Assembly: GCF_015207075.1 (NCBI RefSeq)
Contig: NZ_JADEXN010000001.1
Coordinates: 1 to 32,734 of the forward strand
Length of the DNA stretch: 32,734 nucleotides
From: Zarconia navalis LEGE 11467
Lineage (GTDB): Bacteria; Cyanobacteriota; Cyanobacteriia; Cyanobacteriales; Geitlerinemataceae
Direction: 5' to 3'
The translations under genes were made by a program, and so were the position numbers. Below are positions 31,793-32,734 of this stretch, in pieces (within the stretch, counting starts at the first letter, position 1; every line of letters starts with the position of its first letter). The notes beneath the pieces were generated by a model, which was not told the origin of the DNA, searched no databases, and was given only the letters and a program-made list of their open reading frames with translations.

Positions 31793-32734
31793 GCTAAAAC
31801 GTCTGCAACCAATCGAGCTAGCTTTTGCGCCGCGCCCGGTTTCCCCCGCACCTGACGCAGGCAACTTCGCATTTCCTCTAACCGTTCTGGGTTTTCGAGA
31901 TAATCGCAGGCGAGACGGGCGACGGCTTCGGTTTCCAGACGACCGATGAGTTCTGGTACGATTTGCTTCCCCGCCCAAATATTCGGCCAGGCAAAGCGGG
32001 AGTCCTCGGCTTGGCGACTCACCCACACAAACGCGCACCCGTTGATAAATTTCGCCATTCCCGAACCGACAACAGGGAGATTCACCAGCAAACCCGGCAA
32101 TCCATCCCACGCCCGCATGGCCGAAAGTTGTTGGGTGGGCAGCAGAACCAGCATCGGCACGGCGAGGGAACCGAGTTCGGCGGTATTTGCCCCCACCGTC
32201 GTCAGACATAAACGACACTGGGACAGGACATCGTAAGGGGGGGTATGCGTCCACAGATAGACCTTGAGACCCGATCGCGTTTGTAAGTAAGCGTTGGCCG
32301 TGTGTTCTGCGCAACCAAAACAGTCTGCCTCGAATTTGAGTTCGGCTTCTGCCCAGCCGAGGGTACGAATGGCCGGGTTGTGTTGGGGATTGGCAAACCG
32401 GGCGAGGGTTTCGATATCTAGGGTGGGGGCAACGGGAATGACGAAGCGGGTGTGAGGGCGGACGCGGTGGATGCCCTCGGCGATCGCTAAGCTCAACGGC
32501 ATACCTTGAGTCAGTTTGAGGGATTTCGAGCCGGGGAGAATGCCGATAAGTTCGATCGGGATATCGGGTTGGGAGGCATTAGAAGAGGTCTTGGAAATCG
32601 ATCGATTTTCTGGTTTTCCCAAACGGATACCTAAGTTGTCATCGAAACCTTCATCTAAAGCCCATCGAGAGACATCCGCCATCAAATCTCCCACGACGGT
32701 AAATTTATCGGTGTATTTCGCGGTAACCCCTGCC
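31789..32734 (-). CDS. Lipid-A-disaccharide synthase-related glycosyltransferase, N-terminus beyond window
   Basis: The frame is open through the right edge, so about 314 C-terminal residues are seen. The sequence follows the cyanobacterial LpxB-related family (GT-B fold): TAKYTDKFTVVGDLMADV (the region of the G-N-P-M-x-D motif of LpxB, here G-D-L-M-A-D), IELIGILPGSKSLK (GxLPGSR-like donor loop), CRLCLTTVGANTAELGSLAVP (the hinge and nucleotide-binding segment), and a helical C-terminus (LACDYLENPERLEEMRSCL). LpxB joins two acylated glucosamines in lipid A synthesis. These related proteins are usually longer, separate from true lpxB, and of unproven substrate. A GTG at 32694 is in frame but family-like sequence continues upstream, so it is not the start. 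Confidence 0.8.
   Translation of the reverse strand, partial: AGVTAKYTDKFTVVGDLMADVSRWALDEGFDDNLGIRLGKPENRSISKTSSNASQPDIPIELIGILPGSKSLKLTQGMPLSLAIAEGIHRVRPHTRFVIPVAPTLDIETLARFANPQHNPAIRTLGWAEAELKFEADCFGCAEHTANAYLQTRSGLKVYLWTHTPPYDVLSQCRLCLTTVGANTAELGSLAVPMLVLLPTQQLSAMRAWDGLPGLLVNLPVVGSGMAKFINGCAFVWVSRQAEDSRFAWPNIWAGKQIVPELIGRLETEAVARLACDYLENPERLEEMRSCLRQVRGKPGAAQKLARLVADVLA

Overview
The window is about 33 kb of chromosomal DNA from a cyanobacterium, most likely a filamentous, motile one. The evidence is the dense scatter of GCGATCGC (HIP1) palindromes (for example 5641-5648, 17222-17229 and 22843-22850), a carboxysomal-type beta-carbonic anhydrase, a DUF1830 protein, a DUF3352 protein, a CYP110-like P450, an LL-diaminopimelate aminotransferase, and a hormogonium polysaccharide (hps) pseudopilin operon, which is typical of gliding filamentous cyanobacteria. 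I cannot name the genus. I saw no tRNA, rRNA or CRISPR array.

Layout. 1-1632 (-): N-terminal part of a secreted two-partner-secretion adhesin, running off the left edge. 1633-2319: AT-rich, no gene. 2320-3957 (-): radical SAM protein. 4345-5475 (+): DUF1830 protein and a small membrane protein. 5721-6524 (+): carbonic anhydrase ccaA, facing a zinc-ribbon membrane protein (6545-7060, -). 7225-7821 (+): TerB-like protein, ending inside a membrane-anchored FGE/sulfatase-modifying-factor-like gene (7807-8748, -). Just upstream of that gene is a frameshifted gene for a small Cys-tailed membrane protein (8758-9070, -). 9118-9813 (+): plsY.

9840-17064 (-) is an hps operon: hpsA, hpsB, hpsC and a third pseudopilin, likely a type IV pilus-linked surface or secretion system supporting gliding. 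Then come rpmB and htpG (-), a GT-A glycosyltransferase (+), a 130-bp MITE-like element with a 9-bp target duplication, and dapL (+). Next are an M1 aminopeptidase with HEAT-like repeats (-), a DUF3352 protein (+), a lipoprotein with a duplicated Cys motif (-), and the P450 (+).

30085-31792 is a small insertion-sequence graveyard. The 3' end of one IS66-family element abuts an internally deleted second IS66-family element, which abuts a Uma2-type nuclease gene that has lost its start. The right edge holds most of a lipid-A-disaccharide synthase-related glycosyltransferase (-).

Most genes are housekeeping or envelope functions in short units. The clearest undescribed items are the MITE-like element ahead of dapL, the broken small membrane protein paired with the FGE-like gene, and the nested IS66 remnants with the beheaded Uma2 gene.
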